A stretch of 64,000 nucleotides of DNA from assembly GCA_027487775.1 (NCBI GenBank), contig JAIYCY010000027.1, positions 1 to 64,000 on the forward strand, given 5' to 3'. Positions 1-9,268 of this stretch are shown piece by piece. Numbering within the stretch: position 1 is the stretch's first letter; each line of letters starts with the position of its first letter. The stretch is from Planctomycetaceae bacterium. GTDB lineage: Bacteria > Planctomycetota > Phycisphaerae > Tepidisphaerales > Tepidisphaeraceae. Under the pieces are notes generated by a model. The model was not told where the DNA came from. It did no database searches and saw nothing but the letters and a program-made list of their open reading frames with translations. The position numbers were made by a program, and so were the translations under genes.

Positions 1-1299
1 ACCGGGAACCTCACCCGCGAGCCCGGCGAGGATGTCGACACCTATGCCATCCTCCAGGGCTCGCTCAGTGCAGGCAACAACTACAACATCACCTACGTCG
101 GGGCAGACTTCGACATCACACGGGCACTGCTGACCATCACCGCCGACGACTTCGTGCGACGCTACGGCCAAGCCAATCCCACGCTCACCTATCGCATCGA
201 CGGGTTGCAATTCGATGATGATCTGAATGATCTGACCCTGCCGACGGTTGAAACCACTGCCGACCGCCGATCTGGCGTTGGACAGTATGCGATCGTTGCC
301 TCGGGCGGGTCTGCCGACAACTACACTTTCGTTTATCGCGACGGCACGCTTCGCATCGATCCCGCCCAGCTCACGATCACCGCCGAAGACGCCTCGCGTC
401 TTTACGGCGCGGCCAATCCGTCCTTCACGCTCCGTTTCGAGGGCCTCGTCCATGACGATGACGCATCCGATCTGGCTGGCCTGAAGGTGGACACGGGCGC
501 GACGCCTCGCAGCGGGGTCGGCTCGTATCCGATCACGCCCTCCGGCGCGAGCAATCCCAACTACGACATCACCTTCGTCAACGGCCAGCTTCGGGTGACG
601 CCCGCGGCCCTTACCATCCGAGCCGACGACCTCACGCGAAACTTCGGCGAGGCCAACCCTTCTCTAACCGCACAATTCGTCGGTCTGCTCCCATGGGATT
701 CGCCCTCGGATATCGGCGTGAGCCTCGACACCGACGCCGATCTCGATGCCGAGCCCGGCTTGTATCCCATCCGCGTCCTTGCCGGACTGAATCCCAATTA
801 CGCCATTCTCGCCACCAACGGCACCCTCACCGTTCGACCGCGGCGGCAAGACCCCGACATCACACCGCCCCCGTTCGATGCGGATCTCATCTTCGACAAC
901 AACGAAAACATCCAACCTCGTGACAACGATATCGCCAGCGATACGCCGGTAGAAATTCAAGGACTCGCAACGATTTCGATCCAACTGCATTCGCCTGACG
1001 CGCCGCCGCCTTCCATCGAGCTCCGGACGGTCGGTCGACCGGTGGCACACGACTGGTGGCGGCTCGCGCGGCTGGTCATGGGCCGCTTCAAGTCGATCTT
1101 CGTCGACCCAGAACTACTGCGTCGCAATTCACCCAGCGACACGATCCAACTCGCCGACTCACCAGAAGATCGCGATCCTCTGGCTCAGCAAGATCCGAAC
1201 CCAACAACCGAACCGAGCCAACCCGCAGATGAAGCCGCCGATGAAGCCGCCGATCGGCCCTCCGCGCTCACCACGACCGATACCGGTCCCACGCCCTGA
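1..1299 (+). CDS. MBG-repeat exoprotein, C-terminal part (TpsA-like), 5' truncated
   Basis: The reading frame is open from base 1, so the gene starts outside the window and about 432 C-terminal residues are present. It holds about three and a half tandem copies of an 80-residue unit beginning LTI(T/R)A(D/E)D, then (Y/F)G.ANP, and ending near N(P)NY.I...NGTL.V (units start near 127, 367 and 607). This matches the MBG domain of bacterial surface adhesins and filamentous-haemagglutinin-like proteins. A polar C-terminal tail rich in Asp and Pro follows (about 839-1299), with no membrane anchor. The TpsB transporter gene lies 78 bp downstream on the same strand, so this is very probably its secreted substrate. 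Domain assignment is by visual motif; the N-terminal TPS domain that would prove the class is outside the window. Confidence 0.8.
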   Translation, partial: TGNLTREPGEDVDTYAILQGSLSAGNNYNITYVGADFDITRALLTITADDFVRRYGQANPTLTYRIDGLQFDDDLNDLTLPTVETTADRRSGVGQYAIVASGGSADNYTFVYRDGTLRIDPAQLTITAEDASRLYGAANPSFTLRFEGLVHDDDASDLAGLKVDTGATPRSGVGSYPITPSGASNPNYDITFVNGQLRVTPAALTIRADDLTRNFGEANPSLTAQFVGLLPWDSPSDIGVSLDTDADLDAEPGLYPIRVLAGLNPNYAILATNGTLTVRPRRQDPDITPPPFDADLIFDNNENIQPRDNDIASDTPVEIQGLATISIQLHSPDAPPPSIELRTVGRPVAHDWWRLARLVMGRFKSIFVDPELLRRNSPSDTIQLADSPEDRDPLAQQDPNPTTEPSQPADEAADEAADRPSALTTTDTGPTP

Positions 1300-1377
1300 T
1301 CCGCCGTCACGCCAAGAACGAACATCGACACCGTCAGATTCACGACCGAATGCCCACTTGGCCGATGCCAGCATATC

Positions 1378-3279
1378 GTGCAGTCGTCTCAATCAACCCG
1401 TCATCCGCACGTAGCAGGCATCGTCCCATATCGAAACCCACAAAATCACAGGCATTTTGCAGTGCCGCAATCGGCACTTTTCCTGGCCCTGATCTTCGTC
1501 GCGGCCGCGTCGATACCTACGTCCGCCTATGCTCAGGACGCCGACCGCACACTGCCCCGCCAGCCCAAACCTCAGCCCGCCCCAACCACGCTACCTGACA
1601 CGCCAAGCCAATCCAACGTCCTCCCCGACGATCCCGCCCCCATCGTCCCAACACTGCGCCGCCTGCTCATTGAACGACCGAACGAACCGTCCCAAGACCC
1701 TTCAACAAAGACCGAACCACCAGCCGCCGACCCGCAAAATCCCATCGACGTTCGCGTCGACTTCCTTCAAGACGATTCCAAGCTCAACGCCTCTCTCGCT
1801 GCACGCATCGGAAAGCCCCTCTCGCTTGCCGATCTCAACGCAATCTGCGCCGAGATCGTGAACGCCTGCCGCGCAGCAGGGCGTCCGGTCGTCGATGTCA
1901 CTCTCCCCGAACAAGACATCACAGAGGGCAACATCCGCATCGTTCTCATCGAAGGACAACTCGGCCGCGTCCGCACAGAAGGCGAGCCGAGCGAACGCAG
2001 CCGACAACGCACCGAGCGCACCATCCGAATCCAGCCCGGCGAGCCCATCCTCGCGACCACACTCCTTGAAGACATCGACTGGCTCAACCGCACCAAACTT
2101 CTATCGTCCTATCGCCCCATCTTTGAAAAGGGGGATCTGCCCGGTCAAGCCGACATCGTCCTCGAACGCGTCGGACCACGCTATCCACTTCGCGCTTACG
2201 GAGCCTTCGAAAACACCGGAAATACCGCGACCGGCGAAAACCGACTCGTCAGCGGATTCAACTGGGGTGACGCACTCTTCCTGGGCCTCGATCATCAACT
2301 CAGCTATCAGTTCTCCACCGACAGCGAAGTGCGACGCTTCCACGCACACGGCCTCTCCTACACCGCACCGCTCCCGTGGCGGCATATCGCCTCCCTCAGC
2401 GGGACCTGGTCACGCTCCGAACCCGATCTCTCCGACCCGGCTTTCGACTCCGTCGGCGAAAGCTGGCAAATCAGCGGCCGCTACGAAATCCCTCTCCGCA
2501 AACGCACCCTCGGCAAATCCGACCTCCGTCAATCCATCGCCCTCGGCGCAGACTTCAAAGAATCCAACAACAACCTCGAGTTCGGCGACGAACAGGTCTT
2601 TGACCGCGCAGCACAAACCGTCCAGTTCATCCTCGAATATCGCTTCGCACTCGTCCCCGATCCCACCGGCCCACGTCGATGGAACACCAACGGCAGCGCT
2701 CGACTGGTTCTCAGTCCGGGCTATCTGGCATCCAACAACAATTCATCCGCCTACGAAGAAGCACGCGCAGGCGCTGACCCTCGTTACGCCTATCTCAATC
2801 TCGACCTCCAACACCAACTCGCCCTGCCCGGCGACGCCCTGCTCTCCGTCCGCACCGCCGCGCAAGCCGGAACCGGCGCGCTCCTCTCAGGCGAACAATT
2901 CAGCATCGGAGGAGCCGATACCGTCCGAGGATTGGACGAACAATCACTCAACAGCGACACAGGCCTCCTCGGATCAATCGAACTGCAATCCCCTTCCATC
3001 AGCCTCCTGTCCCCCATCCTCCGAAAACCGATCGACGACGACCTGCGCCTCTTTGTCTTCGCAGACGCTGCCGTCGGATGGAACTACAACAGCAGCGACG
3101 AAGTGCCCTCCTCCGTCTACGCCTTCAGCGTCGGACCCGGAATCCGATATCGCATCAAAGACCACGCCAGCCTCGAGGCCGCCTACGGCGTGCGCCTGAG
3201 CGAGCACGGACTCAACGACCCAGATGCCAACGAAGACGGCCGGTTCCACTTCCGCCTCTCCGCAAGCTTCGCCTGGTGA
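1378..3279 (+). CDS. TpsB/ShlB/FhaC-family outer-membrane transporter
   Basis: Outer-membrane partner of two-partner secretion, expected to export the MBG protein encoded just upstream. The 633-residue frame begins at a GTG. An in-frame GTG at 1462 would put the hydrophobic signal segment (FLALIFVAAASIPTSAYA) directly at the N-terminus and is an equally plausible start. A Pro-rich linker follows, then a POTRA-like domain at about residues 122-196 (DLN.IC..I...CRAAG, ITEG.I.I..IEG). The C-terminal half is a beta barrel with the family's conserved GADTVRGL loop near residue 515, the motif that contacts substrate in this family (usually VRGY/F). The protein ends in an aromatic residue (SASFAW), as barrels recognised by BAM do. 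Length is normal for the family (550-640 residues). Confidence 0.9.
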   Translation: MQSSQSTRHPHVAGIVPYRNPQNHRHFAVPQSALFLALIFVAAASIPTSAYAQDADRTLPRQPKPQPAPTTLPDTPSQSNVLPDDPAPIVPTLRRLLIERPNEPSQDPSTKTEPPAADPQNPIDVRVDFLQDDSKLNASLAARIGKPLSLADLNAICAEIVNACRAAGRPVVDVTLPEQDITEGNIRIVLIEGQLGRVRTEGEPSERSRQRTERTIRIQPGEPILATTLLEDIDWLNRTKLLSSYRPIFEKGDLPGQADIVLERVGPRYPLRAYGAFENTGNTATGENRLVSGFNWGDALFLGLDHQLSYQFSTDSEVRRFHAHGLSYTAPLPWRHIASLSGTWSRSEPDLSDPAFDSVGESWQISGRYEIPLRKRTLGKSDLRQSIALGADFKESNNNLEFGDEQVFDRAAQTVQFILEYRFALVPDPTGPRRWNTNGSARLVLSPGYLASNNNSSAYEEARAGADPRYAYLNLDLQHQLALPGDALLSVRTAAQAGTGALLSGEQFSIGGADTVRGLDEQSLNSDTGLLGSIELQSPSISLLSPILRKPIDDDLRLFVFADAAVGWNYNSSDEVPSSVYAFSVGPGIRYRIKDHASLEAAYGVRLSEHGLNDPDANEDGRFHFRLSASFAW

Positions 3280-3360
3280 CGCTACGCCTTCCACAGACAC
3301 GTCGCAAAACAACGCGGTCAGGCTTCACCTCATGCCTCAACCCCACTTCCCAGATTAGCT

Positions 3361-5016
3361 TCACTTCACATTCTCAATCTTGTAGATCCAGATCACCGAA
3401 GGATCGGCCTCGCGATCCCACGGCTTGATCACGATTCGACCCTCTTTCATGTAGTCCTTGTAAATCTCCACCGGCACCGCGACCGCGTAACTGTCGTCCT
3501 TCTTGTACCAAAGACTCGGCTGAATGTGATCGTAATCAACCTTGTAGAACGCCTTGTAACCCTCGCTCCAGTCCCAGCGTGTCGTGCGACTCCAACCGTC
3601 CGTCTTAAACACAACCTTCAGCACCTGATCGCCCGGATGAAGCTCGTTCCATGTCTTGATCACCGACTCCCGCAACGCCTCGACGTCCGGCCCCGAGTAA
3701 AGCTCGGCGGGGAGTTTGTTGTTGCGGATGATCTCCTCGGAAAGCGACTTTTGAGCCTCACGCGATTTGGCGCGGATGGCTTCGATCGACGCGACGGCGG
3801 CGGGATGTGCGGGCTTGTTGGTCGCCTCCAACATCCTGAGCATCGATTCGGCATAGCCCAACTGCTGCGTGATCCCGCCCGTCGGACCAAAGTACGCCGG
3901 ACGCTTCTCCGTCACCGCAATGTCGATCAACCGCTGGACCTGGGCAATCTGCTGATCGATCTGGCCCGGCAACGCCTGACCCCGCTGGACCGCGTAATCG
4001 GAAAGGTCGGTCAGCTGTTCATCCACCCACTGCAGCTTGCGCACCATCGCCTGCAGCGACGCGTCATTCGGCTTGGCGGCGAGGCGTGGTTCCCAACGGC
4101 CCAGCATCTGCTTCAACTCCGCCTGCATCTGCGGCAACTGACCCGCCGTCGCAATCGCCTCATCAGGCCGATTGTCAAACAACGTCTGCGGATTGCCCAG
4201 CACACCCGACCACGAATCAATCATCTCTCGATCCTGCGCCTCCTGCTGACCAAGCTCGGCAACCTGGCGATCCGCCTCCGGAGCGGCCGCCTTGATGCGG
4301 TCGTGCGCTGCGATCATCTGCTCACGGATCTTGTTGAACTCCTCGGTCAACGCCTTGACCTCCGGATGCCCGCCGGGCAATCGGTTCAATCGCTCCACCG
4401 TGTTCTTCATCCGTCCGTTGACAAACTCCATGTGAGATAACGCCAGGCGAATCGAATCGGCATCCATCGCCACGCTGGTGATCTCCACGATCTTCTCCGC
4501 TCGCGGTCGAAGCTCGTTCATGTAGTACCGCGCGTCCTTCAGATCGGCTTCCTGCTTGTAATCAAGCTTCGTCGATCCTTCGGATGAACCTGTATTCGCC
4601 CCGGCTCCCGATCCCGATCCTGCACCCGCTTCCGGCGCTGATGCACCAGAATTCGACGGCCCGGCACGGACGGCGGCAGCGGTCGCGTCGAGGTCCGCCT
4701 TCACAGCTTCTGCGCGGGCGGTCAGCGACTTGGTCTTTTCATGACCGGCCGGGAGTTGCCCAATCCGGCGGCTCTGCATGTTGAACGTCCGGACCGCCGC
4801 ATTGTACGCCGACGCCACATTTCCATCCCCCGCCGACAACTTCACGCGAATCTCCGCGAGCGACTTCTCAACACCCTCCAGCGCAGCCGCAATCTCGTCA
4901 TGCACCTTCTGCTGATGCTCGGTCAACGACGCCTGCGCAAACACCAACGCAGTCGCATGACCCGACCACATGCTTAACGCCGCGACCCACGCCACCAACC
5001 ATCGCCTTCCCCTCAT
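3361..5016 (-). CDS. Exported coiled-coil protein of unknown function
   Basis: I do not recognise a family. The frame can be read from 5109, but those first 31 codons are a 21-bp tandem repeat (four VNADRPK-like peptides). I prefer the ATG at 5016, which gives MRGRRWLVAWVAALSMWSG and a typical signal peptide ending near VFAQA. The mature protein (about 520 residues) is rich in Ala, Glu, Gln and Arg with long predicted helices and coiled coil (LTEHQQKVHDEIAAALEGVE onward), a Gly/Ser/Ala-rich linker at about residues 130-150, and a distinct C-terminal domain of about 110 residues rich in Trp, Tyr and Lys (WDWSEGYKAFYKVDYD...SLWYKKDD) that looks globular. It is convergent with the TpsB gene. Export is well supported; function is not. 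Confidence 0.7.
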   Translation of the reverse strand: MRGRRWLVAWVAALSMWSGHATALVFAQASLTEHQQKVHDEIAAALEGVEKSLAEIRVKLSAGDGNVASAYNAAVRTFNMQSRRIGQLPAGHEKTKSLTARAEAVKADLDATAAAVRAGPSNSGASAPEAGAGSGSGAGANTGSSEGSTKLDYKQEADLKDARYYMNELRPRAEKIVEITSVAMDADSIRLALSHMEFVNGRMKNTVERLNRLPGGHPEVKALTEEFNKIREQMIAAHDRIKAAAPEADRQVAELGQQEAQDREMIDSWSGVLGNPQTLFDNRPDEAIATAGQLPQMQAELKQMLGRWEPRLAAKPNDASLQAMVRKLQWVDEQLTDLSDYAVQRGQALPGQIDQQIAQVQRLIDIAVTEKRPAYFGPTGGITQQLGYAESMLRMLEATNKPAHPAAVASIEAIRAKSREAQKSLSEEIIRNNKLPAELYSGPDVEALRESVIKTWNELHPGDQVLKVVFKTDGWSRTTRWDWSEGYKAFYKVDYDHIQPSLWYKKDDSYAVAVPVEIYKDYMKEGRIVIKPWDREADPSVIWIYKIENVK

Positions 5017-5017
5017 C

Positions 5018-5101
5018 CCCGCTCGTTCCACATTCATCTTCGCTCGATCCGCATTCACCTTCGGTCGATCCGCATTCACCTTCGGTCGATCCGCATTCAC
5101 C
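5018..5101. repeat. 21-bp tandem array, 4 copies, abutting a start codon
   Basis: Four consecutive 21-bp units (5018-5038, 5039-5059, 5060-5080, 5081-5101). The last two are identical and the first is diverged. The core is TCGATCCGCATTCACC. The array ends one base from the preferred ATG (5014-5016, minus strand) of the coiled-coil gene. Because 21 is a multiple of 3 it stays open in frame and creates an apparent N-terminal extension of VNADRPK repeats. Confidence 0.85.
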
Positions 5102-5256
5102 TTCGACATCGCTTTCTCCTATCATCCCCAAAACATCGCCACACGACTCGCAAAATCCTCGTCCGCAAGCCGACCGCTTCCATCCACACCATCGGCCGAT
5201 CCGACGACCGAACGCCCGCCAATCTACCATGCCCCGACCGACCGATCACCGCCATT

Positions 5257-5285
5257 TTGACCCGATCCGCCTCTTGACGTATATT
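5257..5285 (+). promoter_or_regulatory. Sigma-70-type promoter of tRNA-Ser
   Basis: TTGACC at 5257-5262 and TATATT at 5280-5285 are separated by 17 bp, each matching five of six consensus bases. Transcription would start near 5292, eight bases before the mature tRNA 5' end. This is the best-looking housekeeping promoter in the window. Confidence 0.7.
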
Positions 5286-5299
5286 TCCTCGTCCCACTT

Positions 5300-5386
5300 G
5301 GAGAGGTGGCAGAGTGGCTGAATGCGCCGGTTTCGAAAACCGGTCTACGAGCAATCGTAGCGTGGGTTCGAATCCCTCCCTCTCCG
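5300..5386 (+). tRNA. tRNA-Ser (anticodon CGA)
   Basis: Cloverleaf read by eye. The acceptor stem GGAGAGG (5300-5306) pairs with CCTCTCC (5379-5385), with discriminator G at 5386. The anticodon stem CCGGT/ACCGG encloses TTCGAAA, giving anticodon CGA for UCG codons. A long class II variable arm (CTACGA, GCAA loop, TCGTAG) is present, as required for tRNA-Ser. The T loop TTCGAAT is canonical; the T stem carries one T-T mismatch. CCA is not encoded. The gene lies alone between two minus-strand protein genes. Confidence 0.95.
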
Positions 5387-5412
5387 TTACGAGTCGAGCC
5401 TCTGGAAATTCG

Positions 5413-5448
5413 AAAAGCCCTTCGCAATGCCTTTGCGGAGGGCTTTTT
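5413..5448 (+). terminator. Intrinsic terminator after tRNA-Ser
   Basis: An A-rich start and AGCCCT...CGCAA pair with TTGCG...AGGGCT, followed by TTTTT at 5444-5448. It lies 27 bp after the tRNA. The flanking A and T tracts would also let it end minus-strand transcripts coming from the glycosidase gene. Confidence 0.8.
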
Positions 5449-5494
5449 CCTGCTGTCTGCATCCAGAACTTTCTGCTCATTCCGAGAGTTCATC

Positions 5495-8400
5495 TCATCT
5501 CGTGCGGTTGCGACGGCGGCGGCCCAGCAAGGGAACCGCGGCCGCGACAAGCGCGAGCGTCGCGGGCTCGGGAACGGCGGACCGAGCGAGGTTCCAATCG
5601 CTCGCAAAATCACCGCCCACAAGCGCAGCCTCCGCGGACGTCAGCGCGACGTTGTAATTCCGAGCCAGCGACAAAAGGTCCGTGAAATTCACCAAACCGT
5701 CGTGATTGCTGTCCCCGTTGTGCCAACCGCCCGCCAAACCATATGCACGAGCCAACGCCAGCAGATCAACAAAACCCACGCCGCCATCAAGATCCGTATC
5801 GCCCGCTAGCGTTACACGCACCAAAACTGCATCGCCACTGAGCGGCTCACCCATCCAGGTACCCGGAAAACCCGAAAGAACGCTCGACGCAAGTGCGTGC
5901 CCGACGGCCAATCGATTGTCCGGACTCGACGTGCCCATCACACCGGATGCAATCATCGCTCGAATCGATGCAAACTGCGCCGCGGTCTCCACAATCAGCG
6001 CGCCGGTTCCCATGTCCAGCGACGCACCCGAGGCGATCGAAAGCGACCCGATACGGCTGACATCCTCGCCATCCGCAAGCAGCGCGACCTCGCCTGCGCT
6101 GATCGACAGACCGGCTGCATGAAGCTCTGCGAACGCGAGCCGTCCAACGCCCAGCTTCGTGAGCTGCGTCGCATCAGTGCGACGGACCAACCGCAGAGAT
6201 GAACCCGCTGCGACTTCGATCTCGGCGTTCTTGGTGATGCTGACGGCGGCATCGATCTCGTGCTGGCCCTGCGTGACCGTGATGGTGCGGGTTGCTGAAC
6301 CGGAGAACGTGAACGTGCGTGGCGTGGAATCTGAACGGATGAGGTGACCCGTGCCCGCAAGTTCAAGCCTGTTCAGCGTGACGTTCTGATCAAGATTCAC
6401 GACCGCCGCCGCCGAACCGCGCGAGAGGAGCTTGGCGGTCATGGTCTGGCCGTTGGGTACGGTCGTCAGGATCCAGCGCGCCTTGGCACTCCAGTTGCCA
6501 GTCGCATCACCCTTCCATTCTGGCATCGGAAGCACATACCGGATGTACTCGCCAGCATCGATGTTGCCGTCGTTGTTGGTGGTCGCGCCGATCTGATGCG
6601 TATTCAGTAGCGTGCCCCCGTTGGCATTGCCATAAATGCCGACAGCGAGCCAGATTTCCTCCGGGTATTCACCGAAGATCGAGACGAGGTCGAGCGTGCC
6701 TTCCAAGACGCCGCCATTCGGACCTGTGCCGGCAGCGCGATCGGTCCCGCCGACAAGTGCGCCACTGGCGTTGAACCAGCCTTCAAAATCGTTGTCATTC
6801 TCATCGGCGAGGAACGTGAGCCATTGCGCGACCCGACCCGACTTCGCCCACGGCGCGGCCGTCATGTTGCCCGGCGGACGTGCGACGAAGATGTAATGAT
6901 CGGAGCCTTCGCCCGCGTCTTGCGTGGCGAGGTACAGCTTTCCGTCCGCGACCCCGCCATGCAGTTGCATGCCGTTCTCCGCGATCAACGCCGCATCCGC
7001 ATCGCGCACACCGTCCATCACCCAGCCCGATCCCGGCGGAGGAGGAGGTGGTGGCGGTGGCGTGTTGTCACCATCGCCGACCCAGACGTGTTGGATCTCC
7101 GACCGTGTGATGTTGCCGCGTGCGTCGACGGCTTCAACGTAGTAATCAAGCAGGTTGCTGCGAATGCCCGTGATCGGCGCAGAATACATCAACGCGCGAT
7201 AGTTGGCCGCCAGAATGCCCGACGGAGGCGCCACGTCGCTCGAAGTCATCGGTATGCTCACCCATTGCCCGACTTCAGTCCCGCCGACATAGGTCTCGTT
7301 CTGGACAGAGTTCAACGGATTCGCTCCGTCGCCGTCGATGCGATACCTCAGTGTAACGCTTGTAAGTCCGGAGACGTCGTAAGCGTAAGTCCAGATATTG
7401 AAATCGGGAGACTCCGGATTCGGACCCCATTCGACTTCGCCGGGGTTATAGATGTCACGTTGCGGCAGAAAGACGCTGGGCGGGGTGGTTTCGGTTTGCA
7501 GGTTATGCGGCGTAAGGACGGCATTGGCCTGCATGGCGGCGAGATTGGCACCGCGTGTGACGTTAGAATCCCATATTTCGGTCCCATCCCAATACCAATG
7601 ATCAGACGCCTGAGCCTGCGTGAGGTAGTGCCAGCCACGCTCTGCGGCGTTGCCGGTGTTGTTGATCGCGTTCTGCGGGCTCGCGCCTCCGAGGATGTCT
7701 TCGGCGGTGTACACCCGATTTTTCGCGGCGGTCAGCACTGCCCACGAGTTTCGGTCCGGGCTCCAGCCGGTCGTCGGATTCGGGTCGCCCAGCCATTTTT
7801 TGAATTCCGGATCGCCGTTGTCCGCACCCGCCCAGCTTCCGGGTTCGATATGAATCACCGCGTTCTGCGGAACGGGAAATCGATCAAGATAATCCTGAAT
7901 CGTCGTGACATTGTAATTGGGTGTGTTCCGAACCCAGTTCAGCATGTTATTCCAATTGCCATTATAGTAACCTTCTGATCCGCCTCCGAAATTGTCGCCG
8001 TCGTGATGCAAAACAACGAGCATCGGTCGGTTCGGATCTGTATTCATGTGGCGGTACTGATTCATCACCGATTCATATTGAAGCGCACCGAATCCCCCGC
8101 GACCGTCTTCATTGCCTTCATATCGCGCGCCGGGCACTGCGACGATCTTCTGAATCTGCCCAGTGTTGGGATTGACATACTGAGATTGGTGCGGGCGATA
8201 GCTGAACGGCGCGCTGACCTTTGACGGAGCCCAGAGGTTGTTGAGCTGAATCCATGCCCCACCATTGGCGGCGGGATCGGGATTGATCTGGTCAGCGCGG
8301 TTGGGCGCGTAGAGATTGGAGCTGTTGGTATGCGGATAATTCTGCGTGGCGCGGTCGAAGTGAATGTTATCGACGATCGCCCACTCAAAACCCTCGGCCA

Positions 8401-8995
8401 CCAGCGCGGGAATCATGCGGCTGCTGAACGCAGTCTCGGCGGGGAAGAAGCCTTTGGAATACGGCGTCGCATTGCCAAAGGTCTGCTGCAGTTTGGTCTT
8501 GTGCATCCTGATCTGCATACGCAGATCGCGCTCGTCCATGAGCGGCCCGAGCGCGTGATGGTAGGTGAAGCCGACGAGATCCAGCCGACTGTTGTTTCGG
8601 GCCGTTCGCGTGTTGCGCGCCTGGGTGTACGGGCCCTGCCAGTTGTTCCACATCCCGCCATTCACACCGACAGACTGCATCTGATTGAGATTCTCGATGA
8701 GCGAACCCGAAAAGCTCACCGACGCGCCGAGGTTAGGCCGGTCTTGTCCGTTGATGATGGCATTGCGAGGCCAATCGGTGTACGGACCCTTCCGCTGATT
8801 GTGAACGTCGTAGATGCTGAATGAGTAGCGACCCGCGTTTTGCGTCTGCGTGATGTTCTCGCCGGGGAAATAGATCGGCTGGTGCATGTGCCACAAGAAT
8901 CCGATCTCGATGGGCGCCGGAGTCTGGGCGTATAGAACGCTGCCAAGCGAAGCGACCGCCATCGAGGCGGCGAGCGAGAGACGTGCGAGCTTCAT
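5495..8995 (-). CDS. Secreted GH57-like glycoside hydrolase with dockerin-like and PEP-CTERM ends
   Basis: Start chosen at 8995, which has AGGAG seven bases upstream and begins MKLARLSLAASMAVASLGS, a signal peptide; the longer frame to 9031 lacks these. The product is about 1166 residues. Residues about 29-44 carry IGFLWHMHQPIYFP, the GH57 HQP motif. FFPAETAF near 183 is the candidate nucleophile-Glu motif, and HHDGDNFGGG near 328 resembles GH57 motif 4 with its catalytic Asp. A polyproline linker (near 648) separates this from a second domain of unknown fold and a low-complexity beta-rich stretch. Residues about 1061-1118 contain two D.(D/N).DG-type calcium loops (DTDLDGGVGFVDLLAL, DSNHDGLVNFTDLLSL) as in dockerins. 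The end is VPEPATLALVAAAVPLL then Arg-rich, a PEP-CTERM sorting signal. It probably acts on alpha-glucan-like polysaccharide; the exact substrate cannot be read. Confidence 0.85.
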   Translation of the reverse strand: MKLARLSLAASMAVASLGSVLYAQTPAPIEIGFLWHMHQPIYFPGENITQTQNAGRYSFSIYDVHNQRKGPYTDWPRNAIINGQDRPNLGASVSFSGSLIENLNQMQSVGVNGGMWNNWQGPYTQARNTRTARNNSRLDLVGFTYHHALGPLMDERDLRMQIRMHKTKLQQTFGNATPYSKGFFPAETAFSSRMIPALVAEGFEWAIVDNIHFDRATQNYPHTNSSNLYAPNRADQINPDPAANGGAWIQLNNLWAPSKVSAPFSYRPHQSQYVNPNTGQIQKIVAVPGARYEGNEDGRGGFGALQYESVMNQYRHMNTDPNRPMLVVLHHDGDNFGGGSEGYYNGNWNNMLNWVRNTPNYNVTTIQDYLDRFPVPQNAVIHIEPGSWAGADNGDPEFKKWLGDPNPTTGWSPDRNSWAVLTAAKNRVYTAEDILGGASPQNAINNTGNAAERGWHYLTQAQASDHWYWDGTEIWDSNVTRGANLAAMQANAVLTPHNLQTETTPPSVFLPQRDIYNPGEVEWGPNPESPDFNIWTYAYDVSGLTSVTLRYRIDGDGANPLNSVQNETYVGGTEVGQWVSIPMTSSDVAPPSGILAANYRALMYSAPITGIRSNLLDYYVEAVDARGNITRSEIQHVWVGDGDNTPPPPPPPPPGSGWVMDGVRDADAALIAENGMQLHGGVADGKLYLATQDAGEGSDHYIFVARPPGNMTAAPWAKSGRVAQWLTFLADENDNDFEGWFNASGALVGGTDRAAGTGPNGGVLEGTLDLVSIFGEYPEEIWLAVGIYGNANGGTLLNTHQIGATTNNDGNIDAGEYIRYVLPMPEWKGDATGNWSAKARWILTTVPNGQTMTAKLLSRGSAAAVVNLDQNVTLNRLELAGTGHLIRSDSTPRTFTFSGSATRTITVTQGQHEIDAAVSITKNAEIEVAAGSSLRLVRRTDATQLTKLGVGRLAFAELHAAGLSISAGEVALLADGEDVSRIGSLSIASGASLDMGTGALIVETAAQFASIRAMIASGVMGTSSPDNRLAVGHALASSVLSGFPGTWMGEPLSGDAVLVRVTLAGDTDLDGGVGFVDLLALARAYGLAGGWHNGDSNHDGLVNFTDLLSLARNYNVALTSAEAALVGGDFASDWNLARSAVPEPATLALVAAAVPLLGRRRRNRTR

Positions 8996-9268
8996 GTCGG
9001 ACTCCTGAGATGACTGATACACGCCCGGCATGGATCAGGAAGATCTGTTCCGGGTTGTATCCACGAAAGGCCCGCCCGATGCATGGGTGAACCGGTTAAA
9101 TCCGCGCTGTAGATTAGATCGTAAATCCAGCACCGTCAACGCCATATTCATGCTGAAGCGATCCAACAATGCGGCACGCTTTACACCCACGTTTCCGCAC
9201 GATTCTGAGCCTGTCCGCTCGGACGGTCGGGCTTGCCATGCGGGCTATCGGTCGTGTAGATCGGACGG

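Noticed and set aside
1895..3199. A 434-codon frame overlapping the TpsB gene
   Set aside because: It is another frame of the same strand with Ser/Thr/Pro-rich low-complexity composition, while the TpsB frame has clear family motifs.
9104..9139. Minus-strand promoter for the GH57 gene (TTGACG, 17 bp, TAATCT)
   Set aside because: The -35 and spacing are good, but the -10 matches only three of six bases, so I did not list it as a feature.
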